Assembly (NCBI RefSeq): GCF_008123425.1
Contig: NZ_VSSS01000024.1
Span: 11,374 to 75,373, forward strand
Direction of reading: 5' to 3'
Origin: Bradyrhizobium rifense
Lineage (GTDB): Bacteria > Pseudomonadota > Alphaproteobacteria > Rhizobiales > Xanthobacteraceae
DNA length: 64,000 nucleotides
This document shows, piece after piece, positions 27,658 to 37,192 of this stretch. Every line of letters begins with the position of its first letter. Positions within the stretch are counted from its first letter, which is position 1. The notes under the pieces are model-generated. The model worked only from the letters and a program-made list of their open reading frames with translations, made no database searches and was not told the DNA's origin. A program made the translations under genes and the position numbers.

Positions 27658-28986
27658 TCAGAACGGGCTGACCGGCGCGAGCCGCCGGCCGTCGATCATG
27701 CGCTTGTGGCTGTAGGGCGCGGGATCGACCAGCGGCGTTGCGCCGGTCACGATGTCGGCGGCGAGCTTGCCGGCCGCAGGACCGATGCCGAAACCATGGC
27801 CGGAGAAGCCGGTCGCAAGGAAGAATCCGGGCAGCGCGTCGACCGGCGAGATCACCGGGATCGTGTCCGGCGTGCAGTCGATGGTGCCGCCCCAGGCCTC
27901 CGCGATCTCGATGTCCTTCAGTTCCGGGTTCGCCTTGATCAGCGAGGCCAGCGCGGCATTGACCAGCGACATGTCGGGCTCGGGATCGCGCACGCGCTCG
28001 GTCTCGAACGGCGACGGCTTGTCGAGGCTCCAGTTGGTGCCGCGCATGATCTGGTCGAAGAACGACTTGCCGAACGACAGCTTCAGTCCGCCCTTGCGAT
28101 GCTGATAGGTCGGCCAGAAGGTGCGCGCGTAGCGGAACAGGTCGGGCGACAGCTCCACCGTGCCACGGTTGCGCAGCGCCAGCGTGAAACCGCCGTCCAG
28201 GCGGCGGCGGATGCAATAGAGATCGGTGCCGAGCGCGCCCGAAGTAATCTCCGGCGCTGGCGTGGTCCGGCATGCCGTGGCATTGACGAGACCGATCGGT
28301 AGCTCGATGCCGTGACGGCGGCAGAACAGCGAGGACCACGCGCCACCCGACAGCAGCACGGCTTGCGTGCGGATGGTGCCCTTCTCGGTGACGACGGCGC
28401 TGACCCGGCCGCCGGTCGTCTCCAGCCCACGCGCGGCGCAGCCCTGATGGATCGTGACGCCGTGTTTTCGCGCGGCGGCGGCGAGTGCAGGCACGGCCAT
28501 CGACGGTTCGGCGCGTCCGTCGCTCGGCGTGTGCAGGCCGCCGACCCATTTGTCGGTATTGCCCGGCATGCGCTCGGCGACCTCGGCCGGCGTCAGCACG
28601 GTCGAGTGAACCTGCATCTCGCGCGCGACCGCCGCCCAGCGCTCCCAGCTCGCGAGCTCGTCCTTGCTCTTGGTCAGGAACAGCACGCCGGTGCGGCGGA
28701 AGCCGGCATCGACGCCGGCGTCGTTCTGCATGTCCTCCCACAGAAGCAGCGCTTCGCGCGCCAGCGGAATTTCCTCACGCGCGCGGCCCTGCTGACGGCA
28801 CCAGCCCCAATTGCGGCTCGACTGCTCGCCACCGACATGCCCCTTCTCGACCAGCGCGACGGAAAGCCCTTTCTTCGCGAGATGATAGGCGGCGGAGACG
28901 CCGATGACGCCGCCGCCGATGACGACGACGTCCGCCTGTCCCGGCAGGCGTTCGTCGCTATTTATACGATTGAGCGGCGGGGACAT
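27658..28986 (-). CDS. FAD-dependent amino-acid/amine oxidoreductase (DAO family)
   Basis: A 442-residue DAO-superfamily flavoprotein, related to glycine/sarcosine oxidases and D-amino-acid dehydrogenases, which oxidise a C-N bond to give a 2-oxoacid plus amine. The FAD motif GGGVIG is at 24-29, VEKGHVGGEQSSRNWGWCRQ follows, and ATGFSGHGFGIGPAAGKL is the C-terminal FAD-binding motif. The cotranscribed importer suggests the substrate is imported from outside. The gap to ghrA is 7 bp. Confidence 0.9.
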   Translation of the reverse strand: MSPPLNRINSDERLPGQADVVVIGGGVIGVSAAYHLAKKGLSVALVEKGHVGGEQSSRNWGWCRQQGRAREEIPLAREALLLWEDMQNDAGVDAGFRRTGVLFLTKSKDELASWERWAAVAREMQVHSTVLTPAEVAERMPGNTDKWVGGLHTPSDGRAEPSMAVPALAAAARKHGVTIHQGCAARGLETTGGRVSAVVTEKGTIRTQAVLLSGGAWSSLFCRRHGIELPIGLVNATACRTTPAPEITSGALGTDLYCIRRRLDGGFTLALRNRGTVELSPDLFRYARTFWPTYQHRKGGLKLSFGKSFFDQIMRGTNWSLDKPSPFETERVRDPEPDMSLVNAALASLIKANPELKDIEIAEAWGGTIDCTPDTIPVISPVDALPGFFLATGFSGHGFGIGPAAGKLAADIVTGATPLVDPAPYSHKRMIDGRRLAPVSPF

Positions 28987-29026
28987 CGGACACTCCTGGA
29001 CTTCAGTTCGATCGAGGTCTTACTCG

Positions 29027-29902
29027 TCATGGGATGTTCATTCGCGGATCAAGCGCGTCGCGCAAGCCGTCACCGAGAAAGTTGAAGCTCGTCACCGCCA
29101 GCGTGATGGCGAGGCCCGGCGCAATCGCAAGCCAGGGCGCACTAGTGAGATAGATCTGCGCGTTGTTGAGCATGTTGCCCCAGCTCGCGGCCGGCGGCTG
29201 GATGCCGTAGCCGAGATAGCTGACATAGGATTCGAGCAGGATCGCCTGGGCAACGTTGAGCGTCGCAGCCACCACGATCGGCGCGATCGCGTTGGGCACC
29301 AGTTCGCGGAACATGATCCGCAGGTTCGACGAACCGAACGCGAGAGCTGCGACCGCGAATTCGCGCTCGCGCAGTGAACGGACCTGCGCCTCGACGATGC
29401 GGGCAACGCTCATCCATGCGGTCGCCGCAATCAGCACGGTGGTGGTGACGGGGCCGGGCTCGGTGAGCGCGGCGAGTGCAAGCAGGAGAAAGATCGTCGG
29501 AAAACACAGCACGGCATCGACGAGCCGCATCAGCACCGCGCCGACCACGCCGCCATAGAAGCCGGCGAAGGCGCCGACGACGATGCCGACCGCCATCGCC
29601 ATCACCATCGCGACGATACCCACCGAGAGCGACACCCGTCCGCCCATCATCAGCCGCGCCAGTACGTCGCGGCCGAGCTCGTCCGTGCCGAGAATGTGCG
29701 CGCCCGAGAACGGCGGCGCGAACCGCTTCATGATGTCGATATAGGTGTCGTCGAACGGCAGCAGGTAGGGACCGAGTGCCGAGCCGAGCACGAGAACCAG
29801 AATGATCACCGCACCCGCAAGCGCGAGCCGGTGACGGCGGAATCGCCGCCAGGCAGCCTGGCCGGGCGTAAGATGGACGGTGGAGAGGGCCGCGCTCGTC
29901 AT
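29027..29902 (-). CDS. Dipeptide-type ABC transporter permease (DppC-like)
   Basis: A 291-residue inner-membrane permease with an N-terminal OppC-type segment (FRRHRLALAGAVII) and about six helices. It contains LGTDELGRDVLARLMMGGRVSL, typical of DppC, and the EAA-like loop of the C-terminal half (ALAFGSSNLRIMFRELVPNA). Three bp downstream of the DppB-like gene. Confidence 0.93.
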   Translation of the reverse strand: MTSAALSTVHLTPGQAAWRRFRRHRLALAGAVIILVLVLGSALGPYLLPFDDTYIDIMKRFAPPFSGAHILGTDELGRDVLARLMMGGRVSLSVGIVAMVMAMAVGIVVGAFAGFYGGVVGAVLMRLVDAVLCFPTIFLLLALAALTEPGPVTTTVLIAATAWMSVARIVEAQVRSLREREFAVAALAFGSSNLRIMFRELVPNAIAPIVVAATLNVAQAILLESYVSYLGYGIQPPAASWGNMLNNAQIYLTSAPWLAIAPGLAITLAVTSFNFLGDGLRDALDPRMNIP

Positions 29903-29905
29903 CGC

Positions 29906-30856
29906 CTAGCCCACCCGGATGCGCGGATCGACGACGGCATAGAAGATGTCGGCCAGCAGCGAGCCGATCAGCACCATCATCGCCGAGAACATCAGGATGC
30001 CCATCACCACCGGATAGTCGCGATAGCCGATGGAATCGAGGAACAGACGGCCCATGCCGGGCCAGGTGAACACGGTCTCCGCCACCAGCGCGCCGCCGAG
30101 CAGCGTCGGAAACTGGAGGCCCGCGACCGTGATCATCGGCAGCAGCGCGTTGCGAAGGGCGTGCACGGTGAGGATCCGCCATTCCGGCATGCCCTTGGCG
30201 CGCGCGGTGCGGATGTAGTCCTGGTTGATGACCTCCAGCATGGAGGAGCGCATGAAGCGGCCCCACATCGCGGTCTCGACCAGCGCCAGCACCAAAGCCG
30301 GCGCGATCAGATGATGCATGAGATCGAGGAAAGACCCATCACCGACCGTCTCGCGGTTGCCGGCCGGCAGCCAGCCGAGCTTCACCGAGAACACGTAGAT
30401 CGTGACGAGGCCGAACCAGAAGGTCGGGATCGACAGCGCGATCATGGCGCCGACGGTTGCGAGCGTATCGAACAGCGAATAGCGGCGCAGCGCGCCGATT
30501 ATGCCGATCCAGCAGCCGAGCAGGACTGCGATGATGGTCGCCGTCGCCATCAGCTCGAGGGTGGCGCCGAGATGCGACGAGATCACGGTTAGCACCGTCT
30601 CGCCGTCGCGATACGACTTGCCCCAATCGCCCTTGAGCATACGGCCGAACCAGTCGAGATATTGGATCGGCAGCGGGCGATCGAGCCCGAGCTGCCTGGT
30701 GACGCGGTCGAGATCCTCCTGTGTCATCTGCCCGGACACGGCAAATTGCGAGAGCGGGCCGCCAGGCGCAAGATGCAGAATGGCAAAGCCGATCGCCGAG
30801 ACGATCACCAGCAGCATCATCGCCTGCGCCAGGCGATTGGCGACGTAACGGGCCAT
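29906..30856 (-). CDS. Dipeptide-type ABC transporter permease (DppB-like)
   Basis: A 316-residue permease with six predicted helices. It begins MARYVANRLAQAMMLLVIVS, the normal DppB N terminus, and carries TARAKGMPEWRILTVHALRNA as the EAA loop. It forms a pair with the DppC-like protein. Gap from the solute-binding gene is 27 bp. Confidence 0.93.
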   Translation of the reverse strand: MARYVANRLAQAMMLLVIVSAIGFAILHLAPGGPLSQFAVSGQMTQEDLDRVTRQLGLDRPLPIQYLDWFGRMLKGDWGKSYRDGETVLTVISSHLGATLELMATATIIAVLLGCWIGIIGALRRYSLFDTLATVGAMIALSIPTFWFGLVTIYVFSVKLGWLPAGNRETVGDGSFLDLMHHLIAPALVLALVETAMWGRFMRSSMLEVINQDYIRTARAKGMPEWRILTVHALRNALLPMITVAGLQFPTLLGGALVAETVFTWPGMGRLFLDSIGYRDYPVVMGILMFSAMMVLIGSLLADIFYAVVDPRIRVG

Positions 30857-30883
30857 CTCAGGCGATTCCGCGCGCCGGACGCA

Positions 30884-32575
30884 TCAGGCCCAGTACCATT
30901 CGCGGATGTTCCAGCAATTGATCGAGGTGTTGATGTTGGGCCGGAAGCCTTGCAGACCCTCCTTGACGCCCTCGGCAATGAAAGCCTGGAACAGCGGCAG
31001 GATCGCGAGGTCGTTGCGGATCAGCTTTTGCAGATCGCCATAGGTCGTCTTGCGCTGCGCCAGATCGAACTGCTTTGCGCCTTCGGTCAGGAGGCGATCG
31101 GCCTCGGGGCTCTTGTACTGATAAGTATTGTAGCCGCGGCCGCCCTGGGCTGGAATGGCGCCGGAGCCGAAGCGCGGCGTCACGTCGGGGTCGCTACCCA
31201 GCATGAAGTTCACGCCCACGATCACCGAATTGAATTTCGACTGCTGCCAGAAGTCACCCCAGATCACCGCGGCCGGCATGTTGTTGACGCGCATCGCAGC
31301 ACCGATCGCGCGCCAGTCCTGGATCAGGAGCTGCTGGGTCTGCTCGCGCACCGCATTGCCCGAGGTCGTCGAGTTGGCGAATTCGAGCTTGACGCCGCCC
31401 TTCTCGCGAATGCCGCCGGAGCCGCGAACCCATCCCGCCGCATCGAGCAGCGCGTTGGCTTTTGCCGGATCATATTTGTGTTGCGGCAGACCCTGCTGGA
31501 ACGACCACGCCTGTTGCGGCACGAAACTCTCGGTCTGCGTCGGCAGACCGTAATAGAGCGCATCGATGATCGCCTGCTTGTTGATGCCGAGATAGAGCGC
31601 CTCGCGCACCGCACGATCGGCGAAGGGACCGAATTCCAGATTGGGCGCGATATGCTCGACCGAGGAGGTCGAGGAAACGAAGATCTTGCGGCCCTTCAGC
31701 GTCTTCGCCTCCTGCACGAAGTTCGGCAGGATGCCTTGCATGCCTGTGTAGTCGACTTGCCCGGTCCGGAACTGCGTGTAGAGCACGGTGAGGTCCGGGA
31801 TGTATTTGAAGACGACGCGTTCGACGTAAGGCCCTTTGCCGTGGTAGCCGGTGTGGGCATTCAGCAGGATGTGGTCGCCGGGCACGCGCTCGCCCCAGCG
31901 GAACGGTCCGGTCCCGACCGGCGCGTTGTGGAACGGCGACGAATTCGGGTCGGACACCTTCTCCAGAATGTGCTTTGGCACGATGAAGGTCAGCGATCCC
32001 AGGATCGACATGTAGGGCGAATAGGCAGCCTCCATGCGCCAGTGGATCTCGTCGGGCGCGACGATCGTGATGTCCTTCACCAGACTGTGGCCGACGCGGC
32101 TGCGCGTACGGAAATCGGGATTGTTGATCAGATCGAGCGAGAACTTCACGTCGTCGGCCGTGAAGGCCGTACCGTCGTGCCATTTCACGTCGCTGCGCAG
32201 CTTGATCTTCCAGGTCAGGCCGTCGGCCGACAGGCCGCCGTTCTCCACGGTCGGGATTTCGCGGGCGAGATCGGGAATGAAATTGCCGTCGGGGTCGATG
32301 AACCAGAGCAGCGAGAACACCTGGTACCAGACGCCTTGATCGACCTCGATGCAGGGCATCAAGGGATGAAACACGGTCGGCTCCTGCGACAGCGCCGCGA
32401 TCACCTGCCCGCGCGGCTTGTCCGGCGGATTGCTCGGGCGTTCGGTCTGGGCAAAGGCGCTACCTGCGAGGCTCCATCCCGCCGCGGCGCCCGCACCGAG
32501 CTGGACAAACTGACGGCGATTCGGACTACCGAGATGCAGTGCCTCAACGCCGAACTTTCCGGTGTCGCCTGCCAT
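30884..32575 (-). CDS. Peptide/opine-type ABC solute-binding protein with Tat-like signal
   Basis: A 563-residue family 5 solute-binding protein. The N terminus has a twin-arginine motif NRRQFVQLG followed by a hydrophobic stretch and AFAQ cleavage site, suggesting Tat export. Mature features are the SBP_bac_5 signature KIKLRSDVKWHDGTAFTADD and NTSINCWNIREWYWA at the end. ATG 32575 is chosen because GGAGAG lies six bases upstream. It is the first gene of the operon. Family 5 proteins bind peptides, opines, nickel complexes and glycosides, so the ligand is open. Confidence 0.9.
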   Translation of the reverse strand: MAGDTGKFGVEALHLGSPNRRQFVQLGAGAAAGWSLAGSAFAQTERPSNPPDKPRGQVIAALSQEPTVFHPLMPCIEVDQGVWYQVFSLLWFIDPDGNFIPDLAREIPTVENGGLSADGLTWKIKLRSDVKWHDGTAFTADDVKFSLDLINNPDFRTRSRVGHSLVKDITIVAPDEIHWRMEAAYSPYMSILGSLTFIVPKHILEKVSDPNSSPFHNAPVGTGPFRWGERVPGDHILLNAHTGYHGKGPYVERVVFKYIPDLTVLYTQFRTGQVDYTGMQGILPNFVQEAKTLKGRKIFVSSTSSVEHIAPNLEFGPFADRAVREALYLGINKQAIIDALYYGLPTQTESFVPQQAWSFQQGLPQHKYDPAKANALLDAAGWVRGSGGIREKGGVKLEFANSTTSGNAVREQTQQLLIQDWRAIGAAMRVNNMPAAVIWGDFWQQSKFNSVIVGVNFMLGSDPDVTPRFGSGAIPAQGGRGYNTYQYKSPEADRLLTEGAKQFDLAQRKTTYGDLQKLIRNDLAILPLFQAFIAEGVKEGLQGFRPNINTSINCWNIREWYWA

Positions 32576-32648
32576 GACCACTCTCCGTTGTCGCACGCGG
32601 CACCGTCTCCCGCGCCCCCGAAACCCCGGCAAAGGGACAGGAGTGGGC

Positions 32649-32693
32649 TTTAGTGCTTCTAAATTTTTCGATCAAAAGTTCATCATGACTAAA
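32649..32693. promoter_or_regulatory. Nested inverted repeat, candidate operator of the peptide-type operon
   Basis: TTTAGT (32649-32654) and ACTAAA (32688-32693) are perfect arms centred near 32671; a near-palindrome TTTTCGATCAAAAG (32665-32678) sits at the same centre. AT-rich, in the divergent gap facing the XRE-cupin regulator. Confidence 0.4.
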
Positions 32694-32705
32694 TACAGCT
32701 GTCAA
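32677..32705 (-). promoter_or_regulatory. Candidate sigma-70-type promoter for the peptide-type ABC operon
   Basis: On the minus strand TTGACA (32705-32700) is followed 17 bp later by TGAACT (32682-32677), a fair -10. The start site would fall about 95 bp before the solute-binding gene and inside the nested inverted repeat, consistent with repression. Confidence 0.35.
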
Positions 32706-32780
32706 TCGGATTGCTAGGATGCGCGACCTTTTCACAGCGCCGGCCGATTCCGGCGGTGAGGTCATGCACGGGAGAGCGAC

Positions 32781-33416
32781 ATGGATGGTCGCGGCAACAC
32801 CAACGGTCCGAAGGACGCGCCGACGACCGAGACCGACGATGCGATCGACCAGCGGCTCGGCGAAACCGTGCGGCTGCTGCGCCAGCGTGCCGGCCTCTCG
32901 ATCCAGGACGTCGCCAACAAGACCGGTCTCTCCAACGGCATGATCAGCCAGCTCGAACGGGCGCGCGCCATGCCGTCGATCCGCACGCTGCGCCTGCTCA
33001 GCATCGCGCTCGACGTCCCCATCTCCTATTTCTTCGAGACCAGCGATCCCGCCGCCGACGTGCAGCGCTACATCGTGCGCAAGAACAACCGGCGCCTGTT
33101 GCGGCTCACCGCCAGCGGCGTCGTCAAGGAAGCGCTGACGCCGGAAGGCACGGGCCAGCTCGAACTCTACGAGCTCACGCTCAATCCCGGCGCCTCGTCG
33201 GGCACCGACTTCCTGCAGCACACCGGCGAGAAGGCCGGCTACATCCTCTCCGGCAGCCTGCGGCTGTGGCTCGACAACGAGGCCCATGTGCTCGAGGCCG
33301 GCGACAGTTTTCGTTTTCCGAGCATCGTGCCGCACATGTTCGACAACCCGACCCAGCAGGCGGCGCGTGTGATCTGGGTCACGACGCTACGCCAGACCGA
33401 TTCGCCGGCAGGTTGA
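32781..33416 (+). CDS. XRE-family regulator with C-terminal cupin domain
   Basis: A 211-residue regulator with an XRE helix-turn-helix (about 24-80; LSIQDVANKTGLSNGMISQLE) and a small-molecule-binding cupin (about 115-205; LQHTGEKAGYILSGSLRLWLD and EAGDSFRFPSIVPHMFDNP). Relatives such as PuuR control amine or amino-acid uptake operons. Divergent from the solute-binding gene, so it probably regulates the importer operon. Confidence 0.9.
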   Translation: MDGRGNTNGPKDAPTTETDDAIDQRLGETVRLLRQRAGLSIQDVANKTGLSNGMISQLERARAMPSIRTLRLLSIALDVPISYFFETSDPAADVQRYIVRKNNRRLLRLTASGVVKEALTPEGTGQLELYELTLNPGASSGTDFLQHTGEKAGYILSGSLRLWLDNEAHVLEAGDSFRFPSIVPHMFDNPTQQAARVIWVTTLRQTDSPAG

Positions 33417-33549
33417 CCCAAGGCAACACCTCGCCCCGATACCGCCGGAAATTGCCCTCGACGCCGCCGCAGGGAGTCTGTAGCTCACAGGGAGCCGGAC
33501 TCATTTTGACAAAGCGGACTTCCGCGGCTGACGTCGTTGGTGCGAGACC

Positions 33550-35403
33550 ATGAAACTCAGGGGGCTTCTGACACTCGCGATGGCCGCGCAGGTCGTCGTG
33601 ACCGCCGCGGCTCTCCTTGTCTCGTATGCCGTGACCGGACCCGGGTTCGGCGTTGCGGAGATCATTGCCCTGCTCGCAAGCGGCGCCGTCGCCGTGCTGA
33701 TCGCGCGGCTCTGCACGCGCACGATCGAGACCGTTCAGGACAAGCGCACCGCCGCGCAACTGGCCGAGCAGGCGCAGTCGAGCGCACAGATGACCCAGGC
33801 CGTCATCAAGACTGCGCTGGATGCTTTCGTCCAGACCGACGCGAATGGGATCATCCTGGAGTGGAGCGTTCAGGCCGAGGCGCTGACCGGATGGACGCGC
33901 AAGGAGGCGCTTGGCGCTGATGTCGTCAACCTTCTCATCGCCGAGCCGCTCCGCGACGGTTTCAGGCAACGCATGATGCGCCTTCTGCCGGAACTCGCGA
34001 ATACGCCGATCGGGATCCGGTTTGAGGCGACCCTGCTGCACCGGGATGGCGATGAGATCCTGATCGAGGCGTCGAGCACCACGCTCCAGCTCGGCGGGCG
34101 CACCGTCATCAACAATTTCGTCAAGGACGTCACCCAGAAGCGCGCCGCCGAGGAGCAGCTGATCCAGGCGCAGAAGATGGACGCTGTCGGCCAGCTCACC
34201 GGCGGCATCGCGCATGAATTCAACAACATGCTCACGGTGATCACGGGCACGATCGAGATCCTCGCCGATGCCGTGAAAGACAACCCGCCGCTCGCCACCA
34301 TCACCAAGCTGATCAGCGAGGCCGCCGATCGCGGCGCCGCACTGACCTCGAGCCTGCTGTCCTTTGCGCGCAAGCAGGCGCTGCAGCCGGCCGATATCGA
34401 CGTCAACGACCTGCTCGAAGAGCTCGCAAAGCTGATGCTGGCGACCTTCGACAAGAAGATCGAGATCGTGAGGAGGCTCGACGGCACCATCTGGCTCGCC
34501 TTCGCCGACCGCGGGCAGCTCTCCTCGGCGTTGCTCAACCTCGCGATCAACGCCCGCGACGCAATGCCTGAGGGCGGCAGGCTGACGCTGACGACGCGCA
34601 ACGTGGTGTTCGGCGTGCGCGAGGCCGTCGCGGTCGGCGCCGGCTATGCCGGCGACTATGTCGAGATCCAGATTGCCGACACCGGCACGGGCATTCCGCA
34701 GGCGATCCTCGAACGCATCTTCGATCCGTTCTTCTCGACCAAGGAGGTCGGCAAGGGCACGGGCCTCGGGCTCAGCATGGTGTTCGGCTTCGTCAAGCAG
34801 TCAGGCGGCGGCGTCAAGGTCGAATCCGCCGAAGGCAGCGGTACGACATTCACGATCTACCTGCCGAAGGCCGAGACCAGCGTGCTTCGCCCGACCGGCT
34901 TTGACGAGCGCAAGATCGTGGGCGGGACGGAAACCATCCTTTGCGTCGAGGACGACCGCGATGTCCGTCACTACGTCACGGTCCAGCTCGAAAGCCTCGG
35001 CTACAAGGTCATCCCCGCCACCAACGCGAGCGACGCGCTCGCGATCGCGGCTCAGGGCACGCCCTTCGATCTGCTCTTCACCGATATCGTGATGGCCGGC
35101 GCCCTGAATGGACGGGAGCTCGCCGACGAGATGGTGGCTGCGCGGCCGTCCTTACGGGTGCTGTTCACGTCAGGCTATGCCCACGACGCCCCGCACGGGC
35201 CGGGACAGGCCACCATGGGTGCGCCACTTCTGACGAAACCCTACCGCAAGGCCGAGCTCGCACGCATGCTGCGCCGCTCGCTCGACACCGCCGTCGATGC
35301 GGCAGGCGACCCGATCCCGACACCCTATTCGGTACAGGCCGAGGTCGAAGGCTTCTTGCGCAAGCAGGAGACCGACGAGGGCACGACGCGATCGCGAAAA
35401 TGA
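33550..35403 (+). CDS. Hybrid sensor histidine kinase
   Basis: A 617-residue inner-membrane hybrid kinase. Two membrane helices (about 4-27 and 34-53) lack a large periplasmic loop. Then come a PAS domain (about 85-195), HisKA with phospho-acceptor His222 in GGIAHEFNNML, HATPase (NLAINARDAMPEGG, IADTGTGIP, GTGLGLSM) and a C-terminal receiver domain with phospho-acceptor Asp512 in LLFTDIVM and Lys563 in TKPYRK. No cognate output regulator lies next to it; the neighbouring AraC gene is convergent. Confidence 0.93.
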   Translation: MKLRGLLTLAMAAQVVVTAAALLVSYAVTGPGFGVAEIIALLASGAVAVLIARLCTRTIETVQDKRTAAQLAEQAQSSAQMTQAVIKTALDAFVQTDANGIILEWSVQAEALTGWTRKEALGADVVNLLIAEPLRDGFRQRMMRLLPELANTPIGIRFEATLLHRDGDEILIEASSTTLQLGGRTVINNFVKDVTQKRAAEEQLIQAQKMDAVGQLTGGIAHEFNNMLTVITGTIEILADAVKDNPPLATITKLISEAADRGAALTSSLLSFARKQALQPADIDVNDLLEELAKLMLATFDKKIEIVRRLDGTIWLAFADRGQLSSALLNLAINARDAMPEGGRLTLTTRNVVFGVREAVAVGAGYAGDYVEIQIADTGTGIPQAILERIFDPFFSTKEVGKGTGLGLSMVFGFVKQSGGGVKVESAEGSGTTFTIYLPKAETSVLRPTGFDERKIVGGTETILCVEDDRDVRHYVTVQLESLGYKVIPATNASDALAIAAQGTPFDLLFTDIVMAGALNGRELADEMVAARPSLRVLFTSGYAHDAPHGPGQATMGAPLLTKPYRKAELARMLRRSLDTAVDAAGDPIPTPYSVQAEVEGFLRKQETDEGTTRSRK

Positions 35404-35422
35404 TCGTTTCGAGCGCCTCTCG

Positions 35423-36448
35423 CTAGCTCATCCGCCGCCGCAGCGTTGCCGACGGTGTCTCGCCGAATTTTTCGCGATAGGCTCCGGCCATGCGGCCGAG
35501 ATGGGTGAAGCCGAGATCGAAAGCGATGTCGGTGATGGAGACCTCCTGCGAAGCCTGCGCGAGCCTGGCATGGAGACCTGCAAGGCGCATATCGAGCAGC
35601 ATCTCCGAGATCGACACGCCGAAGTGACGGCGGAAGCCGAGCTGGAGCGCGCGGATGCCGATGCCGGACGCACCCGCGAGCTGCGCGAGATCGAGCGGCT
35701 CGCCGGCATTTTCCGCAAGATGGTCCCGCGCGGCGCGGAGTGCGCGCGGCAGACGCTCGGCTTGCCCTGAGAACGTCCTGATCGCATCCGACAGACCGTG
35801 CCGCTGGCCATTGAGGAGACGATCGAGCAGCGCCTCGCGCCAGTCGGCGATCGCGACCGGTGAAAGCCGGCCGGACCGCCCGAGCCCTTCGGCAAGCCTC
35901 ATCAGCTCGGCAAGGCTGGCTTGCAGGTGGCGGCCGGACGGCGCGCTCAGGTCGATCACGGGATCGAACTCGACCGCACCGGACGCCCTGCCCGACACCG
36001 CTGCGGCGCGCTGTTCAACCATGCGACGGTCGAGCAGCAGAATCGCCTGCGCACAATCGCGCCACATCATCCGGGTCGGGACCGTCGGCGACAGCAGCGA
36101 CGCCGTCCGGTCCGGCGCGGCATCGACTCCGCTGGCACCCGCCCAAACCTGCGCGGTGCCCGTGAGCGGTATCTGGACGAGGAAGAAGCGATCGAGGCAG
36201 CCCGGATCGATGCTGACGGTCCCGCCATAGGCCACGTAGTTGATGGAAAAGCCGTCGAACGCTGCGCAATTGTGCCGGGCCGAAAATCCGGAAGCACGGG
36301 CCTGTGCCGGCTTGAGGTCGTGCGGACAGAAGATGCGTCCGATCTGCTCGGCCGCTTCGTCGACATCATCGGTGGTGACGCGAGCGAACTCCGCAAGCCT
36401 TTCGGCCTGGGAGCACCGTGTGCTCATTTCCTGCACGGCTGCGGACAT
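35423..36448 (-). CDS. AraC-family regulator
   Basis: A 341-residue regulator with an N-terminal AraC-binding-like domain (about 40-210) and a C-terminal double HTH (about 240-340; LAGASGIGIRALQLGFRRHF, then ITDIAFDLGFTHLGRMAGAYREKFGETPS). Convergent with the kinase (19-bp gap) and divergent from the cupin and monooxygenase genes, which are its likely targets. Confidence 0.9.
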   Translation of the reverse strand: MSAAVQEMSTRCSQAERLAEFARVTTDDVDEAAEQIGRIFCPHDLKPAQARASGFSARHNCAAFDGFSINYVAYGGTVSIDPGCLDRFFLVQIPLTGTAQVWAGASGVDAAPDRTASLLSPTVPTRMMWRDCAQAILLLDRRMVEQRAAAVSGRASGAVEFDPVIDLSAPSGRHLQASLAELMRLAEGLGRSGRLSPVAIADWREALLDRLLNGQRHGLSDAIRTFSGQAERLPRALRAARDHLAENAGEPLDLAQLAGASGIGIRALQLGFRRHFGVSISEMLLDMRLAGLHARLAQASQEVSITDIAFDLGFTHLGRMAGAYREKFGETPSATLRRRMS

Positions 36449-36634
36449 CGTCGACCACGCTTCGCGTCACGGAATTACTTTAAGCCTATAATGGTTCCGC
36501 GGACGCGAAAAGGGCCGCGTCGCAAAATCGTCGTGTTGCACGGCAACAGCCGCTTGAGGATTCGTTTAGCGGATAGACACCGGCTCGCACGTGGCCGAAG
36601 CTCGGTACCAGCCGGAGTTCACATGGAGGCGAAC

Positions 36635-37084
36635 ATGACTGCACTAGAAAAGGGCATTACCGCAAACGGCACGGGCTATGGCGGCAAGACCTGGAACATT
36701 CTGGGTCAGGTCTATTTCCCCAAGGCCGTTACCGAGTCCACTTTCGCGTTCGAGACCAACAGCGATCCCGGCCAGTTCGTGCCGGTGCACATCCATCCGA
36801 CTCAGGACGAGTTCATCCTCGTGCAGGAAGGGACCCTTGACCTCAAGCTCGACGGCAAATGGGTCAAGGCCCATGCCGGCGACCTCGTGCGCCTGCCGCG
36901 CGGCATCCCGCACGGCTATTTCAACAAATCCGACAAGCCGGCCCGCGCGCTGTTCTGGGTCTCGCCGATGCAGAAGCTGGAGGCGTTGTTCAATCAGCTC
37001 CACAATCTGACCGACCCTGCCGAAGTCGTGCGCATCTCGGCGCTGCACGAGGTCGACTTCCTGCCGCCCGAGGCCAACGACTAG
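36635..37084 (+). CDS. Cupin-domain protein
   Basis: A 149-residue single-cupin protein. Metal motif 1 is VPVHIHPTQDEFILVQEG (two His and Glu), and motif 2 is GDLVRLPRGIPHGYFN. This layout matches small quercetinase-like or storage cupins; the reaction cannot be assigned. ATG 36635 is preferred, with GGAGG (36626-36630) just upstream; an earlier in-frame ATG lies at 36623. The monooxygenase gene follows after 108 bp on the same strand. Confidence 0.85.
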   Translation: MTALEKGITANGTGYGGKTWNILGQVYFPKAVTESTFAFETNSDPGQFVPVHIHPTQDEFILVQEGTLDLKLDGKWVKAHAGDLVRLPRGIPHGYFNKSDKPARALFWVSPMQKLEALFNQLHNLTDPAEVVRISALHEVDFLPPEAND

Positions 37085-37192
37085 GCGTCGGGCCCTCCGC
37101 GTCCACTTTCATCTGCTTGGTGGTTCGCCGGCCGCGTCTTGCGGCCGAACGAGGCCGCTTGCGCGCGAAACACATTGATTGCGAGCCATCCC

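Noticed and set aside
30662..32653. 663-residue plus-strand frame across the peptide-binding gene
   Set aside because: Antisense to a clear solute-binding gene and reads as low-complexity product.
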